Source: Cadophora sp. MPI-SDFR-AT-0126
Lineage: Eukaryota; Ascomycota; Leotiomycetes; Helotiales; Ploettnerulaceae
DNA length: 64,000 bases
Direction of reading: 5' to 3'
Assembly: GCA_020747065.1 (NCBI GenBank)
Contig: JAGMVK010000006.1
Span: 930,001-994,000, forward strand
Within the stretch, counting starts at the first letter, position 1. Each line of letters starts with the position of its first letter. Position numbers and translations under genes: made by a program. Below, in pieces: positions 10,916-20,766 of the stretch. Under the pieces are notes generated by a model. It searched no databases. It was not told where the DNA came from and was given only the letters and a program-made list of their open reading frames with translations.

Positions 10916-13696
10916 TCACATGACCCCACATCCAATTCCATACATCGCCCTCTCGACATCCCTCTTCACCGAATACCAATCCGCCCTCCTCTCCGCAAAC
11001 TCATAAACTTCTTCCGCCCTAAAGATGCCATGGAAACGATCCCCATCCGCGATAACCTCCGCCAACTCCTTCGCATGCTTCGGATCAATCAGATAGATCT
11101 GGCTGAGTTCTCGCAACGCCTTGAAGTACTCCAGCAAATCTTGGTTCTTCAATGTGCGGATATAGACGAAGTAGAGGTTCATGTCGGAGATGAGACGCAT
11201 GGAACCATCAACGCTGACGCGTTGACGTTTGAGGTGTTTGCAGATGGCGGTGAAGAGGCGGAGGCCAACTTCTTGATTGAAGACGTCGAGCATGTTTTTG
11301 TCGGTGCTACCGGTTAACATCTTTGTGTGGGATTCGACAAGATTGACTACTTTCTCGGCGGCTTTGGTGGAGCCTACTTCGAATGTTTGCATTCGTGGAT
11401 CAGCGGCTGGTACAGGATTATAGTCTGTTGGCTGTTGAAGTGTTGCACAGAGGTACTCGACTTCGTCCATCAGAACGTCAATGCCCTTGTTCAGTCCAGC
11501 TGCGACACGCTCATCGAGCATTTGCTCGAACTTCTTCTTAGCTTTGACAGCAGGATCGAGGAAATCATTGCGATCGGCTAACTTCGTAGCAGCGAGCTGC
11601 TGCTCGTAGAAAACATCTATCATCTGCGAAATCAAGTCGCCGACATTGACCAGCTCCAAGAAAGTCACCAATGGTGCCACTCCCTGCTGGTGCTCACTGA
11701 CTTCTCGAGGATTGTACTTCGACAAGTGGTCCACAGCTTTATCGAAACCTATTTTTACATGGCGGTTTCCTAGGATTTGAAGCAGGGCGACAAAAATAGC
11801 TTCACATTGCTCTCGTGCTTCCTCCCCTGTCTGACCGCCAAGACGGACAAAAAGAGCGGCCCGCTCGATGCTTGCTTTTGCAGAATGAGTCAGATCAAGT
11901 GCAACCTCAATACTGAACAGGGATCGAATGCCTTCCAGCCTCGAAGCCATTAGAGCCGCTTTGGCGGCCAGCTCATCTGTGGGGGCGTCCGCAGGTAAAG
12001 GAATCGGAGTTGACGAACGGTTGCCTGCAACACCAAGCCCCGGAGTTTGCGGTCTCGACGGAGCTGGAGAGACTTGAAGGCTTGACCGATTAGCTGGTAT
12101 ATCAGGAGATAAAGCCTTCGTCGCTCCAAAAGGTGAGGATATTGGTAAGCTGGGGAGCACGTTGACAGGCATCATAACGACTTTCTTGAAGGAGCTTAAG
12201 AAATCCTTCTTGTCCGCCTGCCGATTGACATTGGCCATGAAGAAAGATTCGGTAGTAGCATCTTGGGCAGATAGCTTACTCTCCCAGATCCCAACCTCAG
12301 CTTCTGCTGTCTTTTTGAAATGGTCTAACTCTTCTTGGAGATACAAATCCACATGAGGCTCGAAGACTCTCGCAAGAACAGCTTTCACGTTGACAGCAAA
12401 ACCATTGCCTGAATTCTTCGTAGGCCTGAGACTGGCACCAAATCGTATGGTTTGTTCAAAAAGGCCAGAGACTGCTTTTAAATATGAAGGAATGCTTCGC
12501 TCGTGACATTCGTCAAATAGAGGTGTGACGTATTCCATAAGGATATCTTCCGCAATCTTGTCCAAAAATAATTGAAACACGTCCTCGCCAGGAGGGAAAA
12601 CTCGATCAATGACATCGGACTGCTCATTGACCTTCGTAGAAAGCTTCTCCAGGAACTGACGCGAGGGCTCCAATGCTACACCATCCGAAGAAGCTTGATT
12701 GATGCAATCCATCGAATTGCCAAGATAGTCTCGATCAGAAAACATAGGATGTTTTTGGACAAAAAGCTCTATGCCTGCATGGCCACCGTTCAAAACGGCC
12801 AAAACATGGGCATACCGACGCATTCGACCATCAATATCCATTGCCTCATACCCTTGTTCAAACTCTCGCAGAACGGCATTTTCGAATATCCCAACCATAG
12901 TAATGAGTTTCTCTTCCCTCTGTCTCCATCCTTGTGCCCAATCGCTTCGAGCAAATATCTGTAGATGTGCCAGCATCTGGGCTTGTTGTTCGGGATCTCG
13001 ATATACCCGGAAAATGACCGGGTCCATATGGCTTCTCGACCTTGCTAGATCGTAATAAAATGGTGCTAAAGCTGCATATATCCTCGCATACTCCTGCCTA
13101 GCAGATCCTCGTATTGATTTGACCCCCGTGAAGATATTCAGCAGGGCTTCAGGGTCTAACATTGCTGCTCGGGCGGCGGAGGTATTGGTGGGCTGGCCCG
13201 TAGAAGAAAGAGTCAGGGTCTCGAAACCATCTACAGAGGTCCTCGGGGCTTTCGAAGCTACTTCCACAGACCGCCTCTGTCGTTCTTCTTCCACTCCTGC
13301 GTCAAACAGTGTAGTGCTGGTCTTTTTGATGCCTGCATTGCCATTGACTCCAATTCCCGTCCGTTTGCCCTCTTCCTCTGCCCGTATTCGCATGATCTCT
13401 CTCTTCCTTTTCAATGCCTCCTCGAACCTCTTCCTCGCCTCGCCCTCGTTCCAAACGCCCATCACCTGTAACCTTTGTACCCATCTCGAGTCCTCATATA
13501 CCATTTCCAGCATTCGCTTCGAGGTCCGGGCAAAGCTCATAAGATCCGGGATCGGCAGGTAGTCTAGAATCGTCGATATGATCTCCGCAGGTAGGACTGG
13601 CTTGCTCTCGACCATCTCTGCTGCCTTTAAGGAAGTCAGGATACTGCTCCTGCCTGGAGCTCCAGCATGCACAGGAGCACGCTTGAAGTTCGACAT
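10916..13696 (-). CDS. RCY1: recyclin-1, F-box protein with Sec10-like region
   Basis: A single 926-residue open frame with no introns. Residues about 33-80 form an F-box (LPAEIISTILDYLPIPDL... WVQRL), which binds Skp1. The remainder is the long helical Sec10/exocyst-like body typical of recyclin-1 (S. cerevisiae Rcy1, S. pombe Pof6). That protein recycles membrane proteins such as v-SNAREs from endosomes to the plasma membrane and acts at sites of polarised growth. A low-complexity Ser/Pro insert lies around residues 515-560. The gene is divergent from nothing nearby; its promoter faces a 640-bp gap. Confidence 0.85.
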   Translation of the reverse strand: MSNFKRAPVHAGAPGRSSILTSLKAAEMVESKPVLPAEIISTILDYLPIPDLMSFARTSKRMLEMVYEDSRWVQRLQVMGVWNEGEARKRFEEALKRKREIMRIRAEEEGKRTGIGVNGNAGIKKTSTTLFDAGVEEERQRRSVEVASKAPRTSVDGFETLTLSSTGQPTNTSAARAAMLDPEALLNIFTGVKSIRGSARQEYARIYAALAPFYYDLARSRSHMDPVIFRVYRDPEQQAQMLAHLQIFARSDWAQGWRQREEKLITMVGIFENAVLREFEQGYEAMDIDGRMRRYAHVLAVLNGGHAGIELFVQKHPMFSDRDYLGNSMDCINQASSDGVALEPSRQFLEKLSTKVNEQSDVIDRVFPPGEDVFQLFLDKIAEDILMEYVTPLFDECHERSIPSYLKAVSGLFEQTIRFGASLRPTKNSGNGFAVNVKAVLARVFEPHVDLYLQEELDHFKKTAEAEVGIWESKLSAQDATTESFFMANVNRQADKKDFLSSFKKVVMMPVNVLPSLPISSPFGATKALSPDIPANRSSLQVSPAPSRPQTPGLGVAGNRSSTPIPLPADAPTDELAAKAALMASRLEGIRSLFSIEVALDLTHSAKASIERAALFVRLGGQTGEEAREQCEAIFVALLQILGNRHVKIGFDKAVDHLSKYNPREVSEHQQGVAPLVTFLELVNVGDLISQMIDVFYEQQLAATKLADRNDFLDPAVKAKKKFEQMLDERVAAGLNKGIDVLMDEVEYLCATLQQPTDYNPVPAADPRMQTFEVGSTKAAEKVVNLVESHTKMLTGSTDKNMLDVFNQEVGLRLFTAICKHLKRQRVSVDGSMRLISDMNLYFVYIRTLKNQDLLEYFKALRELSQIYLIDPKHAKELAEVIADGDRFHGIFRAEEVYEFAERRADWYSVKRDVERAMYGIGCGVM

Positions 13697-14336
13697 TGTT
13701 GTGCCGGTGTGATCCTCGATGGATCACGGTTCTTTTTGGTGGATTTGAAAGAGTATTGGACTCATCGCTGGCCCATTGACTGGGTTGTAGAGTCGGTGGA
13801 GAGGAATGGTGCTCGTGAATGTGGAGTGCAGTGCAGTTTATGGCTGACAAGGCCACGACACGACGCTAAATTGGCGAGGCTGATAGCCCAAAACAGCTAC
13901 TTTAGTGCTCTTCCCTTCTTTGGTTCTCAAGGACTGAATCGTGGTGTGTTTTTGCTTTGATTTTATCATTTGAATCTCTTCTGTACTCTATTCATTCCGT
14001 CTTCTTTTAGTATCGGCCGGAAGTCGAAAGATTGGTCGATTTACTAGTAGCGCTTAATGTATCCTGTTCTCATTTCACATTGCGTGTTCAATTCGCTTCA
14101 GTTCACTCTATCTCATATTTCATTCCGGTTGCTTCTCGGTCGCTTTTCTCAAGATTCACAGAGAAACTCTGTATGAAGTCTTTTTCGAATAACAATTTCA
14201 CAAGAATTGAATTGTATATACAAAGGTTTCCATAAAAAGCTGGAAAAGGAACTCGTGCAGCTAGCTGCCACCAGTCCGAGAAGTTATGTCATAACTCGTA
14301 ACCATCGTCAATCAATGAACACCCATTGCAAATCCT
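13697..14336. other. intergenic, no gene seen
   Basis: 640 bp between the RCY1 start and the GH114 3' end. T- and C-rich. No convincing coding frame; presumably the RCY1 promoter. Confidence 0.55.
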
Positions 14337-15491
14337 TTAACATGTATCAATCCAGGCATTCAATGCCTCAGTCTTCAAGACCGTAGAGAATGACATTGTG
14401 GTTGCTGCAGCGCACTTCTCGCTCTTGACGTTAGCTGAGATGGATGGTGCAGCTTCCGGGTACTCAATATGAAAGACCGGCTTCCCAGCATCAATGAATG
14501 GCTTGAACAGTTCACACTCGTCATACTCAATGCACTGCTCGTTGACATGGAATTGCATTTTGTCCAGCACTTCCCCGACAAGATCTCCTGCATTCTTCAG
14601 ACCAATGGAAAGTCCCTTAGCGTGCGCTGTATCAGCGAGGAAGTTGAGGTAGTCAATGCCATCGGCTGAAGTGAGGCCAACTCCATTTGCATTGGCATAC
14701 CCATCGACATTGTCGGGGTCGACAGCATCGCAGCCTTTGCTCGCAGCAATATCGATTCGAGCGGCCATGATGGATCGGACGTTGGCGGTCTTGGTGTTAA
14801 GCCACCACTCGCCGTCCCAACCTTCCATAGCGCTGCCTTTGTCGGCGGCCTGGAAGTCTGCTTGATCAGGGCGCCAGTCTTCGAAACTGCCCGCGGAAAA
14901 GTAACAGATGACTTTCTTGTTTGCAGCATGAAGAGCGTCGATGGTAGATTGAGGCGTATCAAAGAGATCAAGGTCGAAGACATCAGCAGGATAAGATGTA
15001 TCAGTGACGACGCCTGAAAGCTCGATTTGCCAGGTTGAGCCAGCAACTGGTTGCCAAAACTCTCCAGCTGTTTGGGTAGAGGTGGGCTTTGCAGTAGTTG
15101 AAGCCGATGCTGGAACGGAAGCTAGCTTGGTCGATACTACAGGATTGTAGGTAGAAATGGTCGGCCGGACTGTTGTTGCTGGTACTTGAACTGAGATGGC
15201 AGTGCTCAATGTGGAAGAGGGAGAATTGACAGGTGATGAACTGGATCCGTCAGATCCGTTGGTCTCTTCGGAGTCGTCAGAATCGTCAGAATCGTCAGCA
15301 TCACAAGAGTCATCAGAGTTGTCTGAGTCTGACATCGAGGTAGCAAGTGTTGCTTCATATGTGGTGGTTGGAATAGCAAGAGCTAAGGAAGTTGATGCTC
15401 GGTACCGGTCATGTCTTGGAATGACAGACGAAAAACATATTTGAGAAAGGAAGATGCCAAGGAATAAGATGGACTTGAGAAGAGAAATCAT
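14337..15491 (-). CDS. secreted glycoside hydrolase family 114 (endo-alpha-1,4-polygalactosaminidase type)
   Basis: Intronless, 384 aa. It begins with a signal peptide (hydrophobic stretch of about 18 residues ending near FSSVIP). A very acidic Ser/Asp linker follows (runs of DDSDDS around residues 55-85), then a Thr/Ser/Pro-rich linker, and from about residue 144 a TIM-barrel domain. Diagnostic GH114 features are FWQP...WQIELSG, FDLDLFDT, VICYFSAGS.EDWRPD, and MAARIDIAASKGCDAVDPDNVDGY with the candidate catalytic Asp residues. GH114 enzymes cleave galactosaminogalactan-type polymers; Ega3 and Sph3-like proteins are known fungal examples of galactosaminoglycan hydrolases. A role in cell-wall or biofilm polysaccharide turnover is inferred. 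Confidence 0.87.
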   Translation of the reverse strand: MISLLKSILFLGIFLSQICFSSVIPRHDRYRASTSLALAIPTTTYEATLATSMSDSDNSDDSCDADDSDDSDDSEETNGSDGSSSSPVNSPSSTLSTAISVQVPATTVRPTISTYNPVVSTKLASVPASASTTAKPTSTQTAGEFWQPVAGSTWQIELSGVVTDTSYPADVFDLDLFDTPQSTIDALHAANKKVICYFSAGSFEDWRPDQADFQAADKGSAMEGWDGEWWLNTKTANVRSIMAARIDIAASKGCDAVDPDNVDGYANANGVGLTSADGIDYLNFLADTAHAKGLSIGLKNAGDLVGEVLDKMQFHVNEQCIEYDECELFKPFIDAGKPVFHIEYPEAAPSISANVKSEKCAAATTMSFSTVLKTEALNAWIDTC

Positions 15492-17874
15492 AATGAATGT
15501 ATGAGGATGAAAGAATGAATGTATGAGTGAGAGAATGTAAGTATCTCTGTACTGAGTACAGTAAAAGAATGTGTAGAGACCGAGTTACTGAGAACTGCAA
15601 GGTTAGCGAGCCAAAGGTATCCCGAGGGGGAAGCCCTATCTTATAACTAAACGCCAATTCCCAACCTCCCTCTCATGGCCTTTGAAATTACCAAGACGGC
15701 CATACAAAGTTTTCATCCGGAATGCAGGGGAGCGAGGTGAAGCTACAAGTGTGGGCCCCAAAAATGTTGCTCTGTGTCCGGGACCCAGGGCAAGGTAGTC
15801 AGACTCGTTTGCCAAGATATGTTTCAAACACTGGAGGAAGCGGCAAAGCGAGAGGTCCAGTCCTTCATGGAAAGACCCGATGGACCCATCCAATCTTCGG
15901 ACGAGGATCTGAACTGCGGGGAGAGGGGGCTAGGTTGTCAGCGCGCGAACTATGTTTTTTGTAAAGACCTCACCTTATTGTTGGCCAAGATTTAGCTGCA
16001 GAGATCAGGGGAAATAGCACCACCATATTCAGGCTGATGACCCCAAATACTTCAGGACGCAGCCCCTATCGAGCGTCAGCGTAAGCAAGCGCCACCCAAC
16101 AAACCACTGTACAGTTGTTGCCGCTGTTTCCATGCCATATCCCAGGAAGGAATTGAGAATGGGATGACATGTGGGCCAAGGAGGGGCATCATCGACGTCT
16201 GCCCTGGCCCTGACATTCTTGGATCCTTGAGCATCCAAACTCCAACTTCATACATTACATAATTGCGCACATTGCGGGAACAGTAATGTGAGGGACCGCA
16301 AGTCCGGAGATCAGATCAGATCAGATCAGATTAGGTCGCCTCACGAATAGGGTTGGGCTGCAAGAATAAAGGGGCGTGCAGGATGCAGATGGTTGGGATT
16401 TTGATTGTTTCATGGAGACGGGAACAGGCGAGAAACCAAAACATCGAGGCGCACGTGCTAATCATGTGATTCTTGGAATCGCTTGGCAACCTTGTGGAAG
16501 GGCTCGAGAGTTTTTGCGTGTTGGGTCATCCTTGCCATTCTACCAATTGAACATCTTCGCTTTCGAGTCTGATAGAATCGGGACCTCCGTCCGCTGCACA
16601 CAGGGACAACAACAATTGTCAATAAATGCCGTGCGAGGCGACCAGTGGCCGTCTGAGCGGGCTGCACTACATCAGATCCGTTGCTTCGGCTGATGTTGTT
16701 GGCTGGTCGTTGGATGCGCGAAGCCGTCCGCACTTTCCACTCTTGGACGCTGGAAAAACGTCGCAACAGGTACTTGGGTTTGCGAACGACAAAAGGAAGG
16801 AGATGTTGGACTTTGATCATGGCTGATTGGAAAGAACGATATCCACGGTCTTATGGAAGGGGTTGAGTCGCACACTCGCATTTCATTGTTGTGTTGCTTC
16901 GCTATTTGGACAGCCCTTGGTCGATGGGAAATGATTTCCAGGTACCAGGGATGTTGTGTGACCCTCATGAGCGTAGCTATTGGTGATAGTGGCGCTGAAT
17001 CACCAACTTGGGAGACATTCAACGGCTTACCACATTGTTGTTGAGCATCTTTTCGACGGCGCAGTCGAACATTGCTTTGGTCATTCGGCTCCTCGATTCA
17101 AGTTCATCCGGTAGCACAATGCTTTGCCTCTCTATGATATCTGCGAGATCTCGAGTCTCTCGCTACTTTTGCTCATCTGCTTCCCCTTTTCGTCAGCTTC
17201 TTGCAACCTCTTGCAAGCTCTATCGAGGGTGGCGTCCACTTGATCCTTTGCTTTCGTGTATCCTTGGTGACACCGCTTCCCAAGATGCTGGAGCAGCGGC
17301 TAGGCATAGCCGATTTTGGTAGTTAGGTTAGTGTTATCCAATCGCATCTGGACGCTGAAAAGTGGAATTGCTCAATATCTGACATTTCAAGCCGGCAAGA
17401 AGCAAGGGTTAATTTTGACACCTCGATACAGATGTGCAGTTCCCTGGCCTCTGTAAAATGTCCGATAAAACGACAAATATATGGCCACTTTGGGATTGGG
17501 CCCGACCTTCTGCCTTTGTGTTTTCCTCTTCTCCCTATTGCTCACACCGTCTGTTTACATTCGTCATGGAATTTAAACCACCTCATTAGATCAAGCCTCT
17601 TTTGGGATTTACCATCTCCGGTCTCGTTCGTTCTGCGACGCTCCCTTCTACTTCGGGACGTCAGTATTTTGCTCTCGCTTCCCAGAATGGCAAGAACCGG
17701 TGCCGATACGGGTGAGAGGGAACTTCACTGCCTCGTAAGAATAAGAGGAAGCCCTCCCCATCTATAGCTTTTCACGTCGTGTTCTATTTAGACTCCTTCG
17801 AAAATTCCAAGATCAATCCTCCTCGCCTCAAAAGGAAGACAGCAACTTGCCCCTCTCCCCCACCGTTCTTTGAG
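15492..17874. other. 2.4-kb stretch without a recognisable gene
   Basis: No open frame here resembles a known family, and no transposase remnant or long terminal repeat was recognised. It contains a (GATCA) array at 16309-16331. Start codons at 15774 and elsewhere open only short frames. The right end (17700-17870) is pyrimidine-rich and likely promoter for the hydrolase remnant that follows. Confidence 0.5.
16309..16331. repeat. (GATCA)n microsatellite
   Basis: The pentamer GATCA is repeated four times with a partial fifth unit, inside the gene-free stretch. Confidence 0.85.
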
Positions 17875-18042
17875 ATGACGAAGATGTCCGCCACAATTCA
17901 AGCATTCATCCTCCTTCTGTTCACTTCCATACTCACGGTACCCATTGTTACGGCCGATAGCACCTCGAGCAAATTCTGTGTTGACTCGACCCTCCTCGCT
18001 ACGACCAATACCACCAACCTGATCTGGGGCCTTTCATGCTAA
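17875..18042 (+). pseudogene. 5' remnant of a secreted alpha/beta-hydrolase gene
   Basis: From the ATG at 17875 a 55-codon frame encodes a clear signal peptide (hydrophobic core AFILLLFTSILTVPIV) and the start of a mature region ending in NTTNLIWG, then a stop at 18040. The mature start resembles the N-terminus of fungal secreted alpha/beta-hydrolases, whose C-terminal half is found intact at 19574-20355 on the same strand. The HNH nuclease gene sits exactly between. The expected next stretch of about 150 residues, including the nucleophile elbow, is missing. Joining the two remnants to one ancestral gene is inference from order, strand and family memory. Alternatively this could be a small secreted protein in its own right. 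Confidence 0.5.
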
Positions 18043-18085
18043 TTCTTGGCGCTACTTTAGCTCCCGCTCGCACATTCTTCTTGAA

Positions 18086-18093
18086 TATAAAAG
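18086..18093 (+). promoter_or_regulatory. TATA box candidate for the HNH gene
   Basis: TATAAAAG lies 78 bp before the chosen ATG at 18171, inside the interval that separates the hydrolase remnant from the nuclease gene. It suggests the nuclease gene brought its own promoter. Confidence 0.35.
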
Positions 18094-18170
18094 CTTCACC
18101 TTTACACCACAACACTCCTCCTTTACATCATTTAGCATCATCTGAATCCTCACCATCAAGATCGTCCAAT

Positions 18171-19528
18171 ATGTCTCCGAAAGGCCCCCCTCAAATACCA
18201 GATCGTGTCTCATCCTTACTAGCTCCAGCTCATCGAGAAGAACTACAAGTCCTGACGAAGCGCAAAGCCAGCACTATGAGTATAGTTTCCATCAAGAGTA
18301 CCCCAGAAGAATTCATAAATGCCAAAGTTGAGGCCCTCCAGGCAGAATATGACTTGGGCGATACGCAAGAAACCTATTATAAAGATGCACTCAACGAGGG
18401 CAGCATCACAGAAGCTCAGTTTCAAGAAGCATCAAAATGGATACCGAACAGACAAGAACTTGATGCAATCCAAGGAAATCTGACTGTCTTGAAAAGACAG
18501 AGAAAGTTCATCGAGGATGATCTCGCTGAAGTTCCACCACCGCAGAACCCGCATCTCGACGACGCATACATATCACTCATGATTGCACGAATTGAGTCAG
18601 CCTGCTCCAAAGCTCCAAAGTCGGGCACAATCATCAATTCACAGAAGCTCAAGGCTAATGTTCTCGAATATTATGCTGGGTCAAGAACAACCGAGGACTC
18701 TCAAATTGAAGAATACTGTATGCTCACAGGGTGGTATGCGCCTCTTCCCAAAACACCAGTCAAAGCAGCTCACCTCGTCCCACGATCCCTGGAAGGTGAA
18801 GACCTGAATTACCTTTTCGGAATCACAGGTGGTGAACAAGTCTTATCGAGCCCAGAAAACAGTAAGTCATGAAAGCTATCGAAGTTGTATATCAAAAGCT
18901 AATCAATCCTAGGTCTCTTGCTGCACAAGAATATTGAGGAGGCCCTGGATTCATCTGAGATCGTTTTTCTTCCGGTGATAGATCAAGGAATGGCAATCGA
19001 CTGGAAGCTCATGGTCATAGATCAGTCTAAGTTAAAAAAGTCGATTACAGAGAGATATAAGTGGGGGGTAAGAATTGACTTCTACTATAGTTATAGTCAT
19101 TTCGCTAACATTTTAAGGATTTACATGGCAAATGCTTGCAGTTTCTCAACAATAATCGACCTGCGAAGCGCTACTTATACTTCCGTTATGTCCTGAGCTA
19201 CCTCATAAATAAGAAACGAGACCCGTCTAGTGTGGAGTGGGCTATCGATAAAAATACCAAGGGATATATGTGGGCTACTCCTGGTCCGTATCTACGAAAC
19301 TCTCTTCTTCACTCCCTAGCTCGACGAATCTCAGATCATTACCTTCCAGAGGCGTTATTTCAGCAAACAACATTCTCCGACTTACCATACGCTCGAAACA
19401 AAAACCAAGCAGACGAGCAACAATACATCACCACATTAGCACACAAAATCGGTTTGCTCGACAAGAAAGCGTCCATTGCCCCAGCTGACAGAAACCAAAA
19501 GTTCGAGAATGACAAGGCAGCGGCTTGA
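18171..19528 (+). CDS. HNH_2-domain nuclease family protein
   Basis: Three exons (18171-18861, 18913-19067, 19118-19528), canonical GTAAGT/GTAAGA donors, 418 aa. The N-terminal half is helical and charged, without a recognised domain. The HNH_2 core begins at EEYCMLTGWY. It continues with KAAHLVPRSL (His about residue 201) and SPENSLLLH (Asn about 230, His about 235), followed by KNIEEALD. In classical HNH_2 proteins a His often precedes the final hydrophobic-Asp element; here that position is Glu, so activity is uncertain. A conserved C-terminal block (KRYLYFRYVLSYL) follows. Such proteins form large lineage-specific families in Leotiomycetes with unknown function. An in-frame upstream ATG-like start exists, but the ATG at 18171 has the better context. 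The gene lies between two parts of a hydrolase gene. Confidence 0.8.
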
Positions 19529-19573
19529 TGAAAAATCAGATATGTGCCTTCATTATGTAAAGCTCAGGTACAG

Positions 19574-20355
19574 GTTCTATCAGAAACAATGCCCTAGTAG
19601 CTGCCCAGCCAGATATTGTTGATGGAGTCGTGCTCTCTGGGTGGGGTTACAATCCAGGAGTGGCAAACGTTTTCGGACTGGTTGCGGCTACGGCACAATT
19701 GAAGATTGCCAACACCATGTCCAGAAAATGGAAGGCCTATGACAATGAATATGTGACCTTTGTCGACATCTTCTCCTACATCAACATGTAAGTCAACTCA
19801 CCTGTCGTGACATTGAATCCCGACTCATGAGAAGTTTAGTTTCTACAAAATCCCAAACCTTGACATGCGAGCTGTCAAGTACGTTTTCGACAACAGCTGG
19901 CCCATCGCCATTATGGAATTTTTCCCCATCGCGACTCTGAACTTTGCTTCTCCCACCGTCAAAGTACCAGTTCTCTTTATCAAGTAAGCCTCTCGGTCCC
20001 TGAGGCAACTAGGTGCCCTTCCTGATCGCTACTTAGTGGCGAGTATGACTCTATCTTTTGTGGGGGGTACTGCCCAGGAGTTCTCGAGCCTGCTGCTCGA
20101 AATTTTTTCCCGGCATCTATCGGATATGAATCCTACATTGTCCCAAACACAGGTCACATCTTGAACACTGCGGTACGTCTTCCATTACTTGGGCTTCAAC
20201 GATGAGTACTGACATTATCCTTTCAGCCCAATGCAACTGGCACATACCAAGTAATCACGAATTTTCTCGCAAAGAATGGGCTGTTGATCTTCTGTACAGA
20301 GATTGCTATGTGGCTGTCATATGAGCTCTTGGAAGCTAGGCTGTCATTAAGGTAG
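19574..20355 (+). pseudogene. 3' remnant of a secreted alpha/beta-hydrolase gene
   Basis: Four exon-like blocks, 19574-19787, 19840-19983, 20037-20172 and 20227-20355, joined by three short introns (52-54 nt, good GT-AG sites). They read without a stop: NALVAAQPDIVDGVVLSGWGY, then IFYKIPNLDMRAVKYVF, then NGEYDSIFCGG (catalytic Asp region), then PNTGHILN (catalytic His), ending at a natural stop. This matches the C-terminal half of fungal secreted alpha/beta-hydrolases. The first block begins right at an acceptor-like CAG. The GxSxG nucleophile and everything upstream is absent, so an active hydrolase cannot be made. The intact frames and splice sites point to recent loss. Confidence 0.65.
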
Positions 20356-20766
20356 AATTTGCATCGAATGCTTTCCATGGTCTTCACTTTGAACTTGCTA
20401 CTCTAGAGTCCAGAATCAATTCATCACTGATAGGTTTCTCTCAATTTTCTTGGTGCTACTCTCTAGGAAGTGTGACCGCAAATCAAGGCATTGTTCATGC
20501 ATTTCTAGCAAAAGTCTCTTTATACTTTCAATACCCAACGAGCTGTGCCCTTTTCGTCTTACCACTCTTTGTTCCACCTTCACATAGTCATGAATCTAGT
20601 CTCAAGCAAGTGCTTTGTCTTAAATTATTCAATCAATCGCTACTACTGTACCACCGCCAATGTAAAATCTATTACGATTGAATCATCTCTATGCGTTAAA
20701 ATCTGCTTAATTCCAGTAATGCGATTTAGCACATCTCATTAACCACTTTGTATCGCTAAACATGCA
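20356..20766. other. intergenic, no gene seen
   Basis: 411 bp, AT-rich, between the hydrolase remnant and the glycosyltransferase-like gene. An out-of-frame ATG at 20762 overlaps the region just before the chosen start at 20767. No recognisable coding sequence. Confidence 0.5.

Noticed and set aside
15774..15995. 73-codon frame in the gene-free stretch
   Set aside because: No family resemblance, no splice continuation, no promoter signal.
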